The position numbers and the translations under genes were made by a program. A stretch of DNA of 64,000 nucleotides from Paraphysomonas bandaiensis (lineage: Eukaryota; Chrysophyceae). The stretch spans positions 124,001 through 188,000 of the forward strand of contig CBFFRP010000431.1 in NCBI GenBank assembly GCA_965644295.1, read 5' to 3'. The stretch's first letter is position 1. Each line of letters opens with the position of its first letter. Shown here piece by piece: positions 61,303 through 64,000 of the stretch. Below the pieces are notes generated by a model that saw nothing but the letters and a program-made list of their open reading frames with translations, made no database searches and was not told the origin of the DNA.

Positions 61303-62183
61303 ATGTACACATTCACTAAAATGGTGTGCGGGAAACCGTTCACAACCCGTGAATTCTATTCGATGTGTGTTTACGGCAACATCAGTGCAGATGTCCCTCA
61401 TATTCAACAAGAATCGAGTTGGGACTGTGGAGTTGCCTGTTTGCAGATGGTTTTAACATGGTCTCGTATATCTGACTGTGATACAGTAAGCAGTTTGTTA
61501 GAACTCAAATCTCATAACGACTGGAGCAAGCCACTGTGGACGATTGATATATTTTGCTTCTTAATGGAGAGTGGAGTGGATGCTACATTTTACACTCGTT
61601 TCCTGGGTACTGGCGCTCATCATCAGTCTATCGATTGGTACACGAAAAATATGGGTGACGACGATGTTCGCGTTCAAGAGTTATTTGATAAGGCGACCTC
61701 AAATTGTTGGCCTATAGAAAAGGTAGGGACTTTAGAATTGATTGTTAGTGTAGATCTGATTGTACACATATATTTTAGAGGCAGCTAGGTGTTGATGAGG
61801 TTGCTCGGAGGTTGGATGGTTCAACTGTCGCTATAGTCCTTGTCGATGCTAACATCTTAAATTCGTCAGCGAGGTATTAGAAAGTGCTTTATGTGTTGGT
61901 GTAACTTATTGTACTTTATTTGCGTGTGGTATAGTATTTCGTCTGAGGGGTATTCCGGACACTATGTGGTTCTCTATGGGTATAACTCTTTCACGGGATT
62001 ATTCACCTGTCTTGACCCTGCGAGGGCTTGCGGTAACTATGCATTCCCGTAACGCATTTCCTTCGCTCATATGTACTAATATCAGGAGTACGGTGGGTGT
62101 CAAGCGCACAGCTAGATGCTGCTCGGTGCCACGTTGGTACGGATGAAGATATTGTCTTTTGCCGCAGGCGTCCACTGTTGTAA
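61303..62183 (+). CDS. GUCD1: GUCD1-like protein (guanylyl cyclase-2 Pfam family)
   Basis: Exons 61303-61722, 61779-61873, 61935-62032 and 62086-62183 join in phase to about 236 aa, matching human GUCD1 (about 240 aa). Collinear blocks are VPHIQQESSWDCGVACLQMVL, LWTIDIFCFLMESGV, FYTRFLGTG, STVAIVLVDA, YSGHYVVLYGYNSFTG and VGTDEDIVF. The WDCGVAC cysteine and GHYVVL histidine resemble the Cys-His arrangement of C39-like papain-fold peptidases, so the name 'guanylyl cyclase' may not describe its activity. The last intron (53 nt, with tactaat before its acceptor) uses the gtaact donor at 62033. The alternative donor downstream loses the conserved GTDEDI end. The start codon is the least certain part: ATG at 61321 is also possible. 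Confidence 0.85.
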
Positions 62184-62448
62184 GCAAAGAATGTCTTATA
62201 CGTCAGAAGTCATCTTGTTTTCTCCTTTAGTTTTATAATACGTTCCTTCTATTAGTTTATTTATAAGATGTATATATCCGGCTGTTACATGTAATTTCAC
62301 GGGACCGCTTAGCTCATACGAAACTTATTCATGTGTTGCACATATTTATTGTATTAAATTAACACATAATAAAGGTCAAAAAGTATTGTGGCACTAATGC
62401 GGGTACCAATAATAGATAATATAAGTCTTTATGAACACACTCTCGTTG

Positions 62449-63310
62449 TTAACTCCTATGATTAATAACCTTTTCAACCAAATCTGGTAACAATTCTGCA
62501 GCGGTGCCTCGCAGATGCATATCGACTACGCCCATAGTAACCAGAGGAGTACGCTCGTCTGGATTTACTTCGATTATAGTGGCCCCTCTCTCCTTGGCGT
62601 ATTGCGGCAAAGATGCTGCAGGGTATACCACTGAAGACGTACCCACCACAAGCATTACATCGCCACGAGACAGAGATTTAGCAGCTGTAAGCGATCTAGC
62701 CCATTCATTTTGTGGCAGGGATTCCGTGAAGAGAGTTACATCAGGGCGCGGATATCCACCGCAAGACTCGCACTTAGGAGGATTCTTTCGAACTGATTCG
62801 TGGAGAGGATCAGGAATGTTGATAGAATCGGCACATTTTATACAGCGGAATCGTTTAATAGTACCATGCACTTCATACACGCTGTCAGGATTAGCCCCAC
62901 TAGCTTCATGGAACCCGTCCACATTCATAGTGATAGTCGAATAGTTACCAGTTTTAAACTGTTTCTCTAACCTTGCTAATGCAGTATAACCAACATGAAA
63001 GTTTGCCGATGCGATAGGTTCATAGAATGAACTGAGGAAATATGACCACACAAGTCCAGGAGTTAAGCTCCACCCTGACAAATAAATGATATGTGAAGAC
63101 ATCCATAATAATGCACTCACCAATAGGAGTTCCACCATAAATAATTGCCAAGTTACCAAATATTCCACTCCAGAACCCTCCACTACCTCGAAATGTATCA
63201 ATACCGCTATCCTTAGACATCCCAGCCCCCGTAAAACACACACAACGATTAGCCTCACTAATTTTTTTCGCTGCTAAATTTAACATATCAGTATCAGTAT
63301 TTGTTGACAT
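62449..63310 (-). CDS. divergent sirtuin (SIRT5/class III-like)
   Basis: Exons 63310-63121 and 63074-62449 join in phase to 271 aa. Sirtuin signatures in order: FTGAGMSKDSGIDTFRG (NAD binding, about 26-42); TMNVDGFH (113-119) at the place of the usual TQN(I/V)DGLH; EVHG with the expected catalytic His133; four zinc cysteines at 141, 144, 165 and 168; RPDVTLFTESLP; VGTSSVVYPAA; and VNPD. The family removes acyl groups from lysine using NAD+. The Q-to-M change in the QN(I/V)DG motif and FTE instead of FGE are unusual and might alter activity. No targeting peptide is evident. The gene is convergent with the GUCD1-like gene. Confidence 0.88.
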
Positions 63311-64000
63311 TGAAATCAGGGATTGTTTATTGGATATGTATCTTTTACTATCTACAACAAACAGTGTGGTGTATGGGCCCCTTAATCACACCATCACACA
63401 CACACACATCATAGGGCGCATCTTCTGTAGAAGGTTTCGAACATGGTAGGATTTTTCTGGGATATATACTAATATACTGATACACTTTTGTACATGTACA
63501 GCAGTATACAGTACTACGAATGACTAGCAGAGTGTTCCAGTATTGGTCTAGAAAATGCGACATTTTTAGAAAGCCAGAAAAACTTACGCATGACGAAGAG
63601 GTCACTGTAGATTACAGCCAACTGAAGCCACGACAAAGAGGACATTCCACCCCCACTTAGTTAATAGACACCAACAGTGAACCAGATGATAACAGTTGTA
63701 TTCTTCATTGCATAGAATCGTTTTAATTCTTGTTTTGGTTTCGCTTCATGCGCATTCTCTCTCATTTAGTGACAGCTGTGCACCGTATAGCTGACTGAGA
63801 GATTTCTACAGGAGCAACCATGAACTACATACAAGTCTTAATTTGAGGACACTGACAATACATTAATATGACAGTGATAGTACTGCAACTGAGACAGAAA
63901 CAAATGCAGTGCGACTTCCTTTTTATTGTCTTCATGCGGACGATGTAGTCTTCGAGCAAATAGTGTAAATTTGTATACCCAGAAACACGATAAGAACGAG
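63311..64000. other. right-hand spacer
   Basis: Contains a TACAGCAGTATA motif (63497-63508), about 190 bp upstream of the sirtuin start and just before a 46-codon plus-strand frame. The last 340 bp show no gene. Confidence 0.4.
63520..63660 (+). CDS. possible small protein, 46 aa
   Basis: ATG at 63520 opens MTSRVFQYWSRKCDIFRKP... and ends at TAG 63658-63660. It is basic, with a polar C-terminus (LKPRQRGHSTPT). It lies 10 bp after a TACAGCAGTA motif and in divergent orientation to the sirtuin. I do not recognise it. It could be chance or a first exon, and nothing else supports expression. Confidence 0.2.
   Translation: MTSRVFQYWSRKCDIFRKPEKLTHDEEVTVDYSQLKPRQRGHSTPT

Noticed and set aside
61964-62146. 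Alternative end of the GUCD1-like protein (…CCSVPRWYG)
   Set aside because: It needs a different donor and loses the conserved GTDEDI C-terminal block that the gtaact donor at 62033 restores.
1-64000. CRISPR arrays, bacterial operons, Shine-Dalgarno sites or prophage
   Set aside because: None seen. Spliceosomal introns, SANT, BBS5 and STIL genes show that the DNA is nuclear eukaryotic.

Overview
This is a piece of an intron-rich, AT-rich nuclear genome. Introns are short (many 47-60 nt, three of exactly 50 nt) with GT-AG ends. Genes are closely packed on both strands and separated by AT-rich spacers with (GTAT)n microsatellites. The gene set includes a STIL/Ana2/SAS-5 centriole-duplication protein, BBS5, KIF-binding protein, hybrid histidine kinase, ROCO-TIR, C2-TerD, and a giant lectin receptor with (PTGQPSGQ)n repeats. 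This points to a flagellated protist. The PTGQPSGQ repeats and the ROCO and hybrid-kinase repertoire make a stramenopile my best guess, but this is inference.

Layout, left to right: a small unrecognised nuclear-type protein (883-1689, +); an 84-bp tandem duplication (2113-2284); STIL (4871-2504, -) divergent from an MFS transporter (5411-7206, +); a 2.5-kb spacer; KIF-binding protein (9760-12257, +); a spacer holding copies of a dispersed repeat; a giant receptor read on the minus strand from 24497 to 13754 in eight exons (about 3370 aa); a C2-TerD-TerD protein (25250-27231, +); another repeat copy; a RluA-type pseudouridine synthase (28694-29573, +); a MARVEL-like membrane protein with a Cys-rich tail (32712-30691, -); a 7-TM gustatory-receptor-like protein (33171-34370, +) followed by a decayed copy of its own 3' end; a U-box/dynamin-GTPase/ARM protein (40696-36046, -); dymeclin (41383-45999, +); a DNAJC1-like ER J-protein with two SANT domains (49145-46648, -); a membrane hybrid histidine kinase (50025-52534, +); a compositionally odd, repeat-bearing tract and a poorly resolved EF-hand-like gene (about 53040-55684, +); a BBS5-Roc-COR-TIR-SAM fusion (60626-56078, -); a GUCD1-like protein (61303-62183, +); and a divergent sirtuin (63310-62449, -).

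The most unusual items are two domain fusions supported by phase-consistent splicing: complete BBS5 joined to a ROCO-TIR-SAM protein, and U-box plus dynamin-type GTPase plus ARM repeats. The giant receptor only becomes visible when eight exons are joined across what look like several separate open frames. Three genes (STIL, BBS5, KIFBP) have established or plausible roles in centrioles, cilia or microtubule transport, but they are not contiguous and I do not claim an operon-like system. All exon joins were made by eye from GT-AG (one GC-AG) signals, reading phase and remembered family sequence. No search or transcript evidence was available.
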